A stretch of 64,000 bases of DNA from JAICLK01 sp963810525 (GTDB taxonomy: Bacteria > Patescibacteriota > Saccharimonadia > Saccharimonadales > UBA4665): the NCBI GenBank assembly GCA_963810525.1, contig CAWENB010000003.1, positions 248,001 through 312,000 on the forward strand, read 5' to 3'. Under the pieces are notes generated by a model. The model did no database searches. It saw only the letters and a list, made by a program, of their open reading frames with translations, and was not told where the DNA came from. Within the stretch, counting starts at the first letter, position 1, and each line of letters begins with the position of its first letter. The translations under genes were made by a program, and so were the position numbers. Below, in pieces: positions 42,274 through 51,661 of the stretch.

Positions 42274-42302
42274 TTGTATTAAACAATATATTATTTTATA
42301 AT
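42274..42302 (+). promoter_or_regulatory. Leaderless-type promoter of the 580-aa gene
   Basis: TTGTAT (42274-42279), 17-nt spacer, TATAAT (42297-42302), then seven bases to the ATG at 42310. No Shine-Dalgarno. Confidence 0.7.
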
Positions 42303-42309
42303 ATAGATT

Positions 42310-44052
42310 ATGTATCTCTACGAGGCCACTGACGGTGGTGAGTTTGACTACGGGAACGCAGAGTTTCGTGGCCAACTTTTGGAACAAGGCTTCCGTAAGC
42401 TTGAAGGCCTCATATGGCAAGCGGGTCTGGAGCAACCTATCTTAGATGATGCCTTGGCTCAATTGGCAGCCTATGCACCTTCGGAGCAATTAGCTTTAGC
42501 TGCAGCGGCGAGCATAGGCGATGAGCTCGGACGTGTGTCGGTTCTGGCTGGCGTCGCCAGGCAATGGGAAGATGATGCCTTGAAAGCAACTGTCCGTGAC
42601 GAAGTAAGACCACATTTAGCGAGGCGTACAAGCGATGATGCGGAGCGAGACTTGATATGGGTCCTTGGTTTGCAAGTTGCGGTGGGTATGAGAGACCCCG
42701 GCATTATAGGGCTTGTCGGTAACGAGGGTGACCGTGAGCGTATGCTCTGGGTATACGCAGAACGCACGGGTGATCTCGATATAATCAAAGAAATTGGCAG
42801 CAATCTCGGCAAGCATTTCCCGCATTACCTAGATATCCTCGCACACGTGCTCATATATACCGACAGTGAGATTGCGCCATACGTAAGCGAACTTGCCATC
42901 GACGGCGAATCCGATAGACGTCAACTGGATGAGATTTTGCTGGAGCGTCTAAAGGTCAAAAAAGACGGTAAGCTCGTTGAGAGCATGGTCGATCCTGGCT
43001 TTCGAATAAGAGCACTATACTGGTTGGCGACGGAGAAAGGTGGGCGGCAGATTACCGACGGACTCTACGGGTTGTATACGGCGTATTGGGGCAATTCGCG
43101 TAAGCACGGTGACCCGGAAAACTATGTACACATTCTGGCGGATTATATGAACGAAGTTGATGCCCAGGCACCGCTGGCCGACTTGCGCAGTATTGCAGAC
43201 AGCGAGCCGGAAGAAGAGGCCGACCCTACGAAGCATTTGAGAGCGAAAATAGAAGCCCTGTCTGTGCTCGCCGGTATTGGCGATACGGCTGCTGCAGCAG
43301 ATCTAGTCGCTATTATGAATATTGATACCGTGCCGGCCAATGAGCGTTGGCGTTGGCATGAACACCTCGCCAACATCTCGATTGCATTAAAGGACCCGAA
43401 GTGGGCACTCATGATACGCGGGAATGGTGATGACCGTCGTCGCAACAAAGCGTTACTGCAAATCGCTCTGGAAACACAAGCTGCTGATGTCTTAGATGAG
43501 GCCTTAGTTGTCGATGGAGTTGAGCAGCGTGACGAGCTCGTCAGGCAATATTGCGTCAAAAGAGGCGATCTCCAGGCCACTCAATTGATTCTAGACCCTG
43601 AACTTTGTCGGCAAGCCAAAATAGATGTTGCCGTACAAAGTGGTTTAGTAACTATTGCTGAAGACCTTGATGAAGACGCCATTTGGGAGGCGGTGAGTCG
43701 TCTCTGTGAGCGCAGCGCAGACGTACTGGTGGGTAAAGAGCTGATCGCAGAAATGCAGAATCCTGAGATACAGTTTAGACTGTATAGAAACCGCTACCTC
43801 AAAGGTGACGTAGACGCGCTTTTCGGCATGGTCGAAACCATTGCTCAAGCCCCGGACGCTGAAAAGTTCCAGATGTTAGCAGACTTGTCGGTGTATGCTA
43901 ACGCATTAGAGTATGCGTACAGGGCGGTACATAGTTTTATTACACACGGCCCCAGCACGCTTATGGAAATGGATGAGCCCGAGCGAAGGGCAATGGTTGA
44001 TTATGGCATTGCAATGTTTCGCAATATAAGACAGCTAAGCGCAGCCCGCTAA
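42310..44052 (+). CDS. Large alpha-solenoid protein, function unknown
   Basis: 580 aa, almost entirely helical, acidic, with repeating helix pairs such as LDDALAQLAAYAPSEQLALA and QRDELVRQYCVKRGDLQATQ. The alanine/leucine periodicity fits a HEAT- or TPR-like solenoid used for protein binding, though no repeat matches a textbook consensus. No signal or membrane segment, so cytoplasmic. It is the last and largest unit of the mosaic, has its own promoter, and is separated from the rest by repeat D. Function unknown; large solenoids in mobile regions are often sensors or adaptors, which is only a hint. Confidence 0.6.
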   Translation: MYLYEATDGGEFDYGNAEFRGQLLEQGFRKLEGLIWQAGLEQPILDDALAQLAAYAPSEQLALAAAASIGDELGRVSVLAGVARQWEDDALKATVRDEVRPHLARRTSDDAERDLIWVLGLQVAVGMRDPGIIGLVGNEGDRERMLWVYAERTGDLDIIKEIGSNLGKHFPHYLDILAHVLIYTDSEIAPYVSELAIDGESDRRQLDEILLERLKVKKDGKLVESMVDPGFRIRALYWLATEKGGRQITDGLYGLYTAYWGNSRKHGDPENYVHILADYMNEVDAQAPLADLRSIADSEPEEEADPTKHLRAKIEALSVLAGIGDTAAAADLVAIMNIDTVPANERWRWHEHLANISIALKDPKWALMIRGNGDDRRRNKALLQIALETQAADVLDEALVVDGVEQRDELVRQYCVKRGDLQATQLILDPELCRQAKIDVAVQSGLVTIAEDLDEDAIWEAVSRLCERSADVLVGKELIAEMQNPEIQFRLYRNRYLKGDVDALFGMVETIAQAPDAEKFQMLADLSVYANALEYAYRAVHSFITHGPSTLMEMDEPERRAMVDYGIAMFRNIRQLSAAR

Positions 44053-44182
44053 CTAGACTACTACTGGCGAGAGGATAGTTTCAGCGAAATCGTTCCTGTT
44101 GAATCTTCCGTGTCATGCTTAGCATGAAGCGAGTGCATCCTTACGAGGAGGTAGCTCCCGATGCCTGCCTATACCCCGTTCA

Positions 44183-45388
44183 CTACAGCCCAGCTTCGAA
44201 CCACTGCTCACTGCCAGGATTTGTACAATTGGCGACACGGAGTTGTGTACCATTCGTGGTGCTGCTGCTGGGGTCGTTAATACATCCCCCAGTACTGACA
44301 TCCAGGAGTTCGTGGCCGGACCATGTCCACAAGTCACTTTTGTTGCAGGTGTCCGTGACTAAGTAGTACGTCGTACCGTCATTCGGAACAATACTGCCCG
44401 TATCAGCACAGATACCCTGACCGTTTTGAAGATAGAACTGGCCGTTACCATTCTTAGTGATGTACCATTTTTCGGAAACGACATTTTCGCAGTTATATAT
44501 ACCAATGACCGTGCCGTTGGTTTTGCTGCTGTTATTGTCGTTCATACAGAGCTTCCGGTCGTAACCGTTCTGGAGCGAGCCGGACCAGGTGGTACCGGAA
44601 AAGCCGCCGGGGTTGCCGAGGCTGCCTGAGCCGCCACCGGAAGATTTCGCCGGTGCAGATTGTTCGATCCATTCCTGATTGCTGGGCCCCTGAGAAGCTA
44701 ATTTGCATGACCAGGCATCTATTTGGGCACCCGACTTCGCAGTGCCGCCCTTCACGTCCAGGCATGAATTATACGGCCAATTGCCTGAGGAATTTTTTGA
44801 ACGTCCGCCGGTCAGAGAGATTTTGCTGGCCGCCAAGTTCATTATCTGGTGGGGAGAAGAGTTGTTGATTTTTGTTTCCCAGGCCCAGGCGGACGCCGGA
44901 GCGCTGCTCGTGCACGGATAGAGCCGCATCAGAGTACCGTTACTGGTGCTCGCCTGCCAATCGTTGAGACATTCGTTGGACCCCGCAGCCGATTGCAGCG
45001 TGAATTCCTGTACGCCTGACGCGGTACCATAACCAGAAGTTTCACCGGGGATGTTTATCGTCCGCGTATCTATCACCGACCACACCTGGTTGGCGTTATA
45101 GCTGCCCGAGCACTTTTCAAGTTGAATATAGCTGCCCTCGCCGCCGCCGGTAGTGGTTAAGCACCAGCCGGAGCCGTAGTTATATGCTTCCAGTATCCCG
45201 GTCCATTGCGGCATAGCGGCGGCATGAGAAGTGACATTGAGAGCCGTACCGATAATGCCGGCCAAAACGAAACAGGCGACGACTACCGCCTTACTGCCTA
45301 GGCCGCGTTTTTTAAAGCCAGGTATGGTAAGTTTCTTAAGGGTGAACGTTTTTTGCTTTTTCTCATTCTTAGTAAGTTCAGTTTTCAT
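44183..45388 (-). CDS. Secreted ricin-type beta-trefoil lectin
   Basis: 401 aa. A long basic N-terminus and a membrane/signal segment (about 33-51) end at NVTSHAAA. Two beta-trefoil domains follow, with QxW-type repeats NQVWS, NQEWI, SEKWY and SEQWF and the matching GWCLTTTG, SNECLNDW, YNSCLDVKG, KLCMND and GGCINDPSS starts. Such domains bind galactose or other sugars on polysaccharide. No catalytic domain is attached. It is probably displayed or released. The SHAA signature is shared with the secreted hydrolases at 56-61 kb. Confidence 0.88.
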   Translation of the reverse strand: MKTELTKNEKKQKTFTLKKLTIPGFKKRGLGSKAVVVACFVLAGIIGTALNVTSHAAAMPQWTGILEAYNYGSGWCLTTTGGGEGSYIQLEKCSGSYNANQVWSVIDTRTINIPGETSGYGTASGVQEFTLQSAAGSNECLNDWQASTSNGTLMRLYPCTSSAPASAWAWETKINNSSPHQIMNLAASKISLTGGRSKNSSGNWPYNSCLDVKGGTAKSGAQIDAWSCKLASQGPSNQEWIEQSAPAKSSGGGSGSLGNPGGFSGTTWSGSLQNGYDRKLCMNDNNSSKTNGTVIGIYNCENVVSEKWYITKNGNGQFYLQNGQGICADTGSIVPNDGTTYYLVTDTCNKSDLWTWSGHELLDVSTGGCINDPSSSTTNGTQLRVANCTNPGSEQWFEAGL

Positions 45389-45531
45389 GAGTTTAACTAT
45401 AGATGCTTAATTAAGCATAAGCAAGCCTTGAGCAAAAAATAAGTTTTTCAGCTACAAGCCCCCGGACTTACGGCAGACGCGCGTAACCACACCGCGGAGT
45501 GTTGGCGTGAGCCTGCACCCGGACGCGAAAT

Positions 45532-46701
45532 TTATTTGGCAAGATTGCAAATATCGCTTGCCAACTCGTCCCAGCTGTTGGCTTTGCAGAACTGCTTAAT
45601 GGCCGGGGCCATGCTCTGGGCCTGCTTTCTGGTAATCTGCGCTATTTTCCCTGCCAGGGCTGGCGGCGATTCGGGCGGTACCAGCCAGCCGGTTTGGCCG
45701 TCGATGACCGCGTCTTGCAGACCGCCGACGTTTGAGGCCAGTACCGGCTTGCCGTAATTATAGGCGAGCGCTACGACGCCGCTGCCGGTAGCCGACCGGT
45801 ACGGCAGCGCCACGACGTCGGCGCGCGCAAAATAGTTGGCGGTGGTGGCGTTATCGATATACTTGAGATGCAGTTCCAGGTTCGGGGCACGGTAATCGGT
45901 TAACTTCTTTTTGATGTCGGCCGCTCTTCCCCACGGTTCACCGGCGACGGTTACGTATATGTCATGGTCGTTACGAATGGACAAGGCGTCGAGCAGGACT
46001 TCGAGGCCTTTGTATGGCCGGATGAAGCCGAAGAAGAGCAGCTCCAGGCGGCCGCGTTTTGGCAGATGCTTGTTCGGTTCCGGAAAGTGGGTGTAAATCG
46101 GGTGCATGCGCGTGACGATGTGCGCCGCAGGTTTCAGCTTGCATAACAGGTCGGCCTGCTCCTTGGACTGTACGATGTAGGCGTCGGCCGCGGCGAGCAT
46201 GCGCCGGCTGGCTCGCGACATCACCCGGCCGGCCAGGCCCAAGCTGCCGCCGGTCTGGTGGTCGGCCAGGTTGTGGCAGAGGTAGACGGTTTTGATACCG
46301 CCTTTACGCAGACGCCGGGCCATATACGCGAATCCCGGTTGCCAGAACAGCGTCCACCAGTCGAGCACTGCCAGGTCGCAGCCGTTCTGGACAATCCGGT
46401 CGGCCGCCCGCCGCCAGGTCAGCGGATTATACACGTCGAGCTCGTACCAGACGCCGGGTTCGAGTAACGGCTCACTGCCCGGCTCCACCTCGCTTTCGCC
46501 GGGGTATAACCAGCCGGGATACATGCGCTTGAAGGACACCGTTTCCACGTTTGCCTGCCGGCCGAGCGACCGGTGCAGCTGCGTGGTGTACTGGGCCACG
46601 CCGCCGCGTAAAGGCGCGACCGGACCGAACAGGGCGATACGGGGCGGCTGGTTGCCGTTCGTGCGCTTAGTTGTCAATCGAAACCACCTCCCCGGAGTCA
46701 T
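45532..46701 (-). CDS. GT4-family glycosyltransferase
   Basis: 389 aa, GT-B fold. PRIALFGPVAPLRGGVAQYT at about 21-40 is the GT4 opening, and FFGFIRPYKGLEVLLDAL near 230 is the donor-domain start; VALPYRSATGSGVVALAYNYG with KPVLASNVGG carries the nucleotide-sugar site. No membrane segment. It overlaps the end of the upstream GT-C gene by 35 bp, so the two are coupled and probably act on the same glycan. Confidence 0.88.
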   Translation of the reverse strand: MTPGRWFRLTTKRTNGNQPPRIALFGPVAPLRGGVAQYTTQLHRSLGRQANVETVSFKRMYPGWLYPGESEVEPGSEPLLEPGVWYELDVYNPLTWRRAADRIVQNGCDLAVLDWWTLFWQPGFAYMARRLRKGGIKTVYLCHNLADHQTGGSLGLAGRVMSRASRRMLAAADAYIVQSKEQADLLCKLKPAAHIVTRMHPIYTHFPEPNKHLPKRGRLELLFFGFIRPYKGLEVLLDALSIRNDHDIYVTVAGEPWGRAADIKKKLTDYRAPNLELHLKYIDNATTANYFARADVVALPYRSATGSGVVALAYNYGKPVLASNVGGLQDAVIDGQTGWLVPPESPPALAGKIAQITRKQAQSMAPAIKQFCKANSWDELASDICNLAK

Positions 46702-48784
46702 TCAGTTTTCCCAGCATGACGGTTTGGGTTGTCGTATTCCTATAGCGCGGGAATTTGTCGTAGACTTGCTGAATTGACGAATAAGTAATCGTACTTACAG
46801 CTTGCATTGACCCTTGGTCCTGTACGGGTAACTCATCCAGGTCACCGGAACTGATGGCGATAATGACCTCGCGGTGCTGCGACTTGCCAATGGCGGCAAG
46901 CTGCACCAGCAGCGGCTGCAAAGTGGGACCGTCCGTTACCGTCGTGGCAAAGGCCGGGACTCCGCAAAAAGCCTGGGTCGGTTCTACCATGGTATGCTGG
47001 GTTGCCCCGACCCAGACGACTGCCGCGTTGCTTGGAATATTGTTGCAGACAGCTTCAACTTGCGTCAGTTGGGAGGCATACACCCGTCCGGGAATAAACG
47101 GATAGCTGACGAATAGCGGGCTAATCACCGCCAGGGTTGCTGCGGAGGAAACAACCACTTGCGTATTAATCTTTTGCTTATAAATTGCGAGCCACTTCAG
47201 GTCATACAATCTGGCCAACAGCAAACAGCCGAGCAGCGCGAACCCGGGAAATACCACCGGCAAAAACCGGCGAGCCGCCCAAATCTGGTCCGGTGTGATA
47301 CTGGGGCGGATGAAATAGAGGGCGCACTCTGCCGACACCACGAGCAGCAGCGGCAGCAAATCGAGCATTTTGCCGCGGAGCACCCGGTCCCATGTCCAAA
47401 AAAGGGACACGAATGCCAGTATCGTCAGTGCCGGAAGGTACCACAACACCCAGTAAGGCGCCAGCGTCGTGAAATCTCCCAGCGGCGTGTCGGGGCCTCG
47501 AAGCATCTGCTTGAGATAAAAGAACGGCCTGACCGCCAAACACAGCCAAAAGAGACTGAGCAAGATGGTGAGCAGCGTCGACCGCCAGCGCCGCGTACCC
47601 CGATTGAGGTAAGCAATAAAGTTCGTCTTTTGGTGTATAACGACAACGCCAGTACCGATCACCGCGCCGGCGAACACGACGTAGAGTTGCATCCAGTACA
47701 GGGGTCGGAGATTATTGTAATAGCCGCTGGAGAGCCTCGTCAAATCCAACCACGCCAATGTGCCGAGCAGCGCCGTACTGACCGCCAGCAAGGCAATTCC
47801 GCGGAGCTGCGCTGCCTGTTCCTTCTTGCTAGCCAGACAAAACTTGATCACCAAAGCCGCTTCGACCGCCGCTACCGTCACGAAGGCGTCGATGCGGGCC
47901 AAGCTAGTCGCGCCTAAGGCAACCCCTGCCAGTAGCCAGGTCCCGAGACGCCGGGTTTGGTACGCGTACCATAGAAACATGAGGCAACTAAAAATAAAGG
48001 TCAGCGCCAACGGTTCGGTGTAGGTATCCCGGGCAAAATAGATCAGCGGCAGGGATATCGATAAAGCGGCGATGGCGATGGCCGCCCAGCGGGGCTTCAT
48101 GATCAGGCGGCCGAAGCCATAGACGGCCAACAGAGCCGTGGCACCGAACAAAATGTTGAGCCGCAGCATGGCCTGGTAACCGGCCAGTCTGCCCGCCAAT
48201 CCCAAGAGAGCCGGCAACAAATGCTCGCCTTGCGCGTAAATGCCGATGGGGTTGTTGAGGTCTACGCCGAATCCCGAGCCGCTGCCGGGTGCAATCTGAG
48301 GAATACTGCCGAAGGCCGGATTTTTGGTGATGTGCAGATTGTCATGGTTGACCAGCCAGGCACCGGCCACGGCGTATGTGGCCGGGTCACGATCGGTAAA
48401 GATTTGCTGGGAGGCGAACGGGATATTGCCGAACAGCCACAGCAAGATGCCTAGTACCACAATACGGTCAAGCGCCCGTCGCTCTTTAGGGCTGCCGGGT
48501 CGTTTAACTCGTCGTGATACCCGCTGGGTATAGCGCATAGCAGCATAGGCTGCCAGCAGGCCCAGCGGCAACACGAGCCAAGTGTAGAACCGCCCCAAGA
48601 CCAGGCAGCACATGGCGACCGATCCGAAGGCCGCGACGCCAATGGGAACGGTAGCCGGCAGTTCCTCGACGACAGCCCATGCTCTTCGTGGTACGTCCTT
48701 CAGGTAGCTCATGCCAGAAAAAGTCTTCAACCCCTGCCCTGCGCCGGCACCGTATGTACGAATGCGCGCAACCAGCCCAGGCAT
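46667..48784 (-). CDS. GT-C-fold membrane glycosyltransferase
   Basis: 705 aa with 12 or more membrane segments. The first exterior loop has the acidic motif DRDPATYAVAGAWLV (about residue 130), as in GT-C (PMT/ArnT/GT39-like) enzymes, which use a polyprenyl-phosphate sugar. The C-terminal 190 residues lie outside (from about 520), with a WVGATQHTMVEP stretch. It likely moves a sugar from a lipid donor to a protein or glycan at the outer face of the membrane. First of four GT-C genes, all on the minus strand. The acceptor is unknown. Confidence 0.78.
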   Translation of the reverse strand: MPGLVARIRTYGAGAGQGLKTFSGMSYLKDVPRRAWAVVEELPATVPIGVAAFGSVAMCCLVLGRFYTWLVLPLGLLAAYAAMRYTQRVSRRVKRPGSPKERRALDRIVVLGILLWLFGNIPFASQQIFTDRDPATYAVAGAWLVNHDNLHITKNPAFGSIPQIAPGSGSGFGVDLNNPIGIYAQGEHLLPALLGLAGRLAGYQAMLRLNILFGATALLAVYGFGRLIMKPRWAAIAIAALSISLPLIYFARDTYTEPLALTFIFSCLMFLWYAYQTRRLGTWLLAGVALGATSLARIDAFVTVAAVEAALVIKFCLASKKEQAAQLRGIALLAVSTALLGTLAWLDLTRLSSGYYNNLRPLYWMQLYVVFAGAVIGTGVVVIHQKTNFIAYLNRGTRRWRSTLLTILLSLFWLCLAVRPFFYLKQMLRGPDTPLGDFTTLAPYWVLWYLPALTILAFVSLFWTWDRVLRGKMLDLLPLLLVVSAECALYFIRPSITPDQIWAARRFLPVVFPGFALLGCLLLARLYDLKWLAIYKQKINTQVVVSSAATLAVISPLFVSYPFIPGRVYASQLTQVEAVCNNIPSNAAVVWVGATQHTMVEPTQAFCGVPAFATTVTDGPTLQPLLVQLAAIGKSQHREVIIAISSGDLDELPVQDQGSMQAVSTITYSSIQQVYDKFPRYRNTTTQTVMLGKLNDSGEVVSIDN

Positions 48785-48817
48785 CGGCAGCTTCCCCCTT
48801 ATGTTTTGCTAGGAATA

Positions 48818-50341
48818 TCATAGCATATTGGCTTGACCCCGTTTATGCTGCGCATGGAATACCCACGGCACCAAGGCATTTTGCAGGTCATTGTTGAACT
48901 GCAAAGTTGCCTTTTGCTGCCAGAATAAGACGGGCGGCGTGGTCAGCGCGTAGGTCGTGATGCTCCCGCCTTGCGTACAGAGGAGTAGGATGACTACCGC
49001 CCCTGAAAGGAGCGTCCGTTTGAACTTTCCGAACAAGTACACGAGCGACACCGCCACAAAGTACAGGAAGATAGGCAGCACCTGCACGAGATACCGTGCC
49101 CTGATTTCAACGGCGGCATCATATTTCAGGTAGCCCTGGTACTGGTCCAGCATCAGAATGACGGTATACGCCACCAAGATTACGAACAGGAGCTGGTGAA
49201 GCTTATCTTTCAGCAGTTCGCGCAAGCAGATCAGCACCACGACGATGCCGGCCAGCGCCAGCAAGTTGAAGAGCGAGGTGATTATCGGCAGCTCGGTCGG
49301 CACCCCGCCTTCCAACAGGTTGTCTGCCGTATCGGTCATGCCCGGCTCCCAGTACTCCAGGTAGTAGTTAATCGGATCGTACGGCCGGAATTTCGGAGGC
49401 TTCTGGGATTGCAGCAGGGCGTAGGCGGCGAAATCCTGGAATTTCATGCAGCGCTGCACGCTCAATACGGCCGGGCAGGCCGGCTCGGGCTTGCCGTACT
49501 TTATGACATTGGTAACCGGGCGTTCGATGAACAAGCCGAGGGTAATGACCAGTCCGACCCCGAGCAACACGGCCTGGTATCTCGGCAGCTTTTTGGCGGC
49601 GTTGAGTAGATCCGGTAAGGTCTGGCGTTTGTGCTTGCGGTATAGGTCGTAGCTCACGTACAGCGCCGCCGGCACGAAGAGCGCTATCGACGTCCATTTC
49701 ACGACCGAAATCAGGAGCCCGATAATCAGGAGGCTCGTCAGGCTGGCGATATTGAGTTTGCTGGCTTTGACAGAGCGGACCGCCAGAAGCAGCACGGCCG
49801 CAAACAGCAGGAAGACCAGATTATCGTAGTTGACGATACCCGGCAGCAGCGCTACTGCCGGAATTAAGATGAAAAACAGAAACAGCAGGTGGATGACGCT
49901 CTTCGGGATTTTCGTGAACTCCAGAAATGCTTTTCGGTACAGTATCAGCCCGGCGACAAAGAAGGCGGTGCAGACTAAACGGAGGCCCTCGATCTGTATG
50001 GTCTGGTCGTGCGTAAACAGGCGCATGAGCCGGAGCGGCCAGCTCATCACGTAATAGAACATGAATGAACCGTCCCGGACGATCTCACCTAGGTAATCCC
50101 AAGCCGGATTTTGCTTGCCCAGGAACGGACTCCAGTGGTGAGAGTAGATGATGATATTTTGAATGTGGCGTTCTTCGTCATAGATGCCCGGACGGATGCT
50201 GAACACATACCAGACGGCCTGGAGGATGGCCAGGGCTATGACGCCGTAAAAGAAACCGTCAGCCGCTAATATCGCGACCACCCGGCGATAGAGCGTCTTC
50301 GTTATGGAGTGGCGTTGACTGCCCGGCTCTCGAACCTTCAT
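48818..50341 (-). CDS. GT-C-fold membrane glycosyltransferase
   Basis: 507 aa from ATG at 50341 (a TTG start at 50362 is possible). On the minus strand a TATACT box ends nine bases before this ATG. About 11 membrane segments. The first loop has RPGIYDEERHIQNIIIY (about 43-59), whose D-E pair is the catalytic acidic site of GT-C enzymes. A WEPGMTDTADNLLEGG stretch lies in a later loop. Neighbouring genes are of the same fold but the sequences differ strongly, so they are not simple duplicates. Confidence 0.72.
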   Translation of the reverse strand: MKVREPGSQRHSITKTLYRRVVAILAADGFFYGVIALAILQAVWYVFSIRPGIYDEERHIQNIIIYSHHWSPFLGKQNPAWDYLGEIVRDGSFMFYYVMSWPLRLMRLFTHDQTIQIEGLRLVCTAFFVAGLILYRKAFLEFTKIPKSVIHLLFLFFILIPAVALLPGIVNYDNLVFLLFAAVLLLAVRSVKASKLNIASLTSLLIIGLLISVVKWTSIALFVPAALYVSYDLYRKHKRQTLPDLLNAAKKLPRYQAVLLGVGLVITLGLFIERPVTNVIKYGKPEPACPAVLSVQRCMKFQDFAAYALLQSQKPPKFRPYDPINYYLEYWEPGMTDTADNLLEGGVPTELPIITSLFNLLALAGIVVVLICLRELLKDKLHQLLFVILVAYTVILMLDQYQGYLKYDAAVEIRARYLVQVLPIFLYFVAVSLVYLFGKFKRTLLSGAVVILLLCTQGGSITTYALTTPPVLFWQQKATLQFNNDLQNALVPWVFHAQHKRGQANML

Positions 50342-50397
50342 ATCCACTATAGTATACGGCAATACCGTAAAGCAGCCGGATTTTGCCGGGATAGTTC

Positions 50398-51576
50398 TTA
50401 GGTACCTCGAGCGGCTTTCAGCTTGAGGGTCGTTTTCTGGAGGCGGTCACTGACAAACAACTGGTAGGTCAGATGGCAAATCATACCTAACACAAAAATG
50501 GCGACGATACCTAAGGGTACGATGGGAGGCTGGGGCACGGCCGGATTGCGGGCAAAGAGATAGGGCGTGTAGGCCATCAGCGAGGCAAACTGCATGAGCG
50601 GCGCATACCAGATTGCCGGGCGATAGACGAAGGCGGTGATTAAACAGAAGATCTCGGCCGGATAAAAGTAGCGTTCGTGCATTTGCGGTAAAAAGAACGG
50701 TATCACCAGCACCAGGAGCGTGGCGACCAGGAGCAGTTGTCTGTCGCTATAGGTGTTACGGTAGTAGACCAGCAGCACGATAAAGACGACGATAGCCGCC
50801 GTTAAGATAACGCCGGCATTATTAAAATAGTGAAACAGCCAATCGGGTACCCATTGGTAAAAGTTAGGGGCGTTGAGCGTCAGTTTGGGAAACTCCCCGA
50901 CTTGCGTCTTATATATCCCGAGAATACTGCCGACTGGCCGGCCGACCATGATTGCCGGCAAGGCCGACAGTATGAAAACCGGAATGCATATCAGGGGCTG
51001 ATACCACTGCCGGTAGCGCAGACTGACAATAAGCGGCCAGGGTACAAAGAATATGGCCTGTAATTTAAAGATAAAGGCCGCCGCCCACAGTAACCACATC
51101 CAGGTGTAGCGCCGCTTGATGCCAAAATAAAAACTGAAGACTAAAAACGACGTGTACAACCCGTCGCACTGCCCCATCATGGCGCCATTGAGCAGCACCG
51201 TCGGCAAGAACAGGGTTATCGCCGCCGCAAAGAGCGGGATGAAGGTATCACGGTAAAAATGTCTGACGACCAAAAAGACGCTGTAAGCCAAAACAATATC
51301 AAAAAATATCGATATGCCCTTGATGACTACCAGTTCCGGCAATGGCAACAGCGTGCCTATGTACAGCAGATACAGGTACGGCAGATTGTAGTTGGAGAAG
51401 TTATTATGAAAGCCGTGCAGACCGTGTACTTTCAGGTATTCATACCACGGGCTCAGCCAGATGTAATAATCTACCGTCTTGTACTTTACGAGCGTCAGCC
51501 TGAGCAGTAAGGCCAACAGCGCCAACATGCCAAAGCCGGCATACATAACGAGATTATCGCTATAGTTTTTCTTCAT
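50398..51576 (-). CDS. GT-C-fold membrane mannosyltransferase-like protein
   Basis: 392 aa with 9-10 membrane segments. VDYYIWLSPWYEYLK (about 35-49) and MMGQCDGLYTSFLVFSFY (about 130-148) resemble the GPI-mannosyltransferase/GT87-type pattern in which an aspartate in the first loop and a QxD motif mark the active site. It probably uses polyprenyl-phosphate mannose or another lipid sugar. GDP-mannose genes at 6.5-14 kb and the GT2 enzyme at 4.2 kb could provide the donor. Confidence 0.78.
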   Translation of the reverse strand: MKKNYSDNLVMYAGFGMLALLALLLRLTLVKYKTVDYYIWLSPWYEYLKVHGLHGFHNNFSNYNLPYLYLLYIGTLLPLPELVVIKGISIFFDIVLAYSVFLVVRHFYRDTFIPLFAAAITLFLPTVLLNGAMMGQCDGLYTSFLVFSFYFGIKRRYTWMWLLWAAAFIFKLQAIFFVPWPLIVSLRYRQWYQPLICIPVFILSALPAIMVGRPVGSILGIYKTQVGEFPKLTLNAPNFYQWVPDWLFHYFNNAGVILTAAIVVFIVLLVYYRNTYSDRQLLLVATLLVLVIPFFLPQMHERYFYPAEIFCLITAFVYRPAIWYAPLMQFASLMAYTPYLFARNPAVPQPPIVPLGIVAIFVLGMICHLTYQLFVSDRLQKTTLKLKAARGT

Positions 51577-51661
51577 ATGAATTTGGCCCTATTATATCAA
51601 TTCTGAAATAGCCCTTATTAAGTTGATCACATCGTGCCCTGCAATCTTGCATTGACCATGT

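Noticed and set aside
45493..45530. Another copy of the structured repeat (GAGTGTTGGCGTGA...) near the lectin gene
   Set aside because: Only the first part matches; the GTGCGC hairpin and the first stem are not kept.
47159..47917. A 252-codon + strand frame opposite a GT-C gene
   Set aside because: Arg/Gln/His-rich composition typical of antisense frames; the minus-strand membrane protein is clear.
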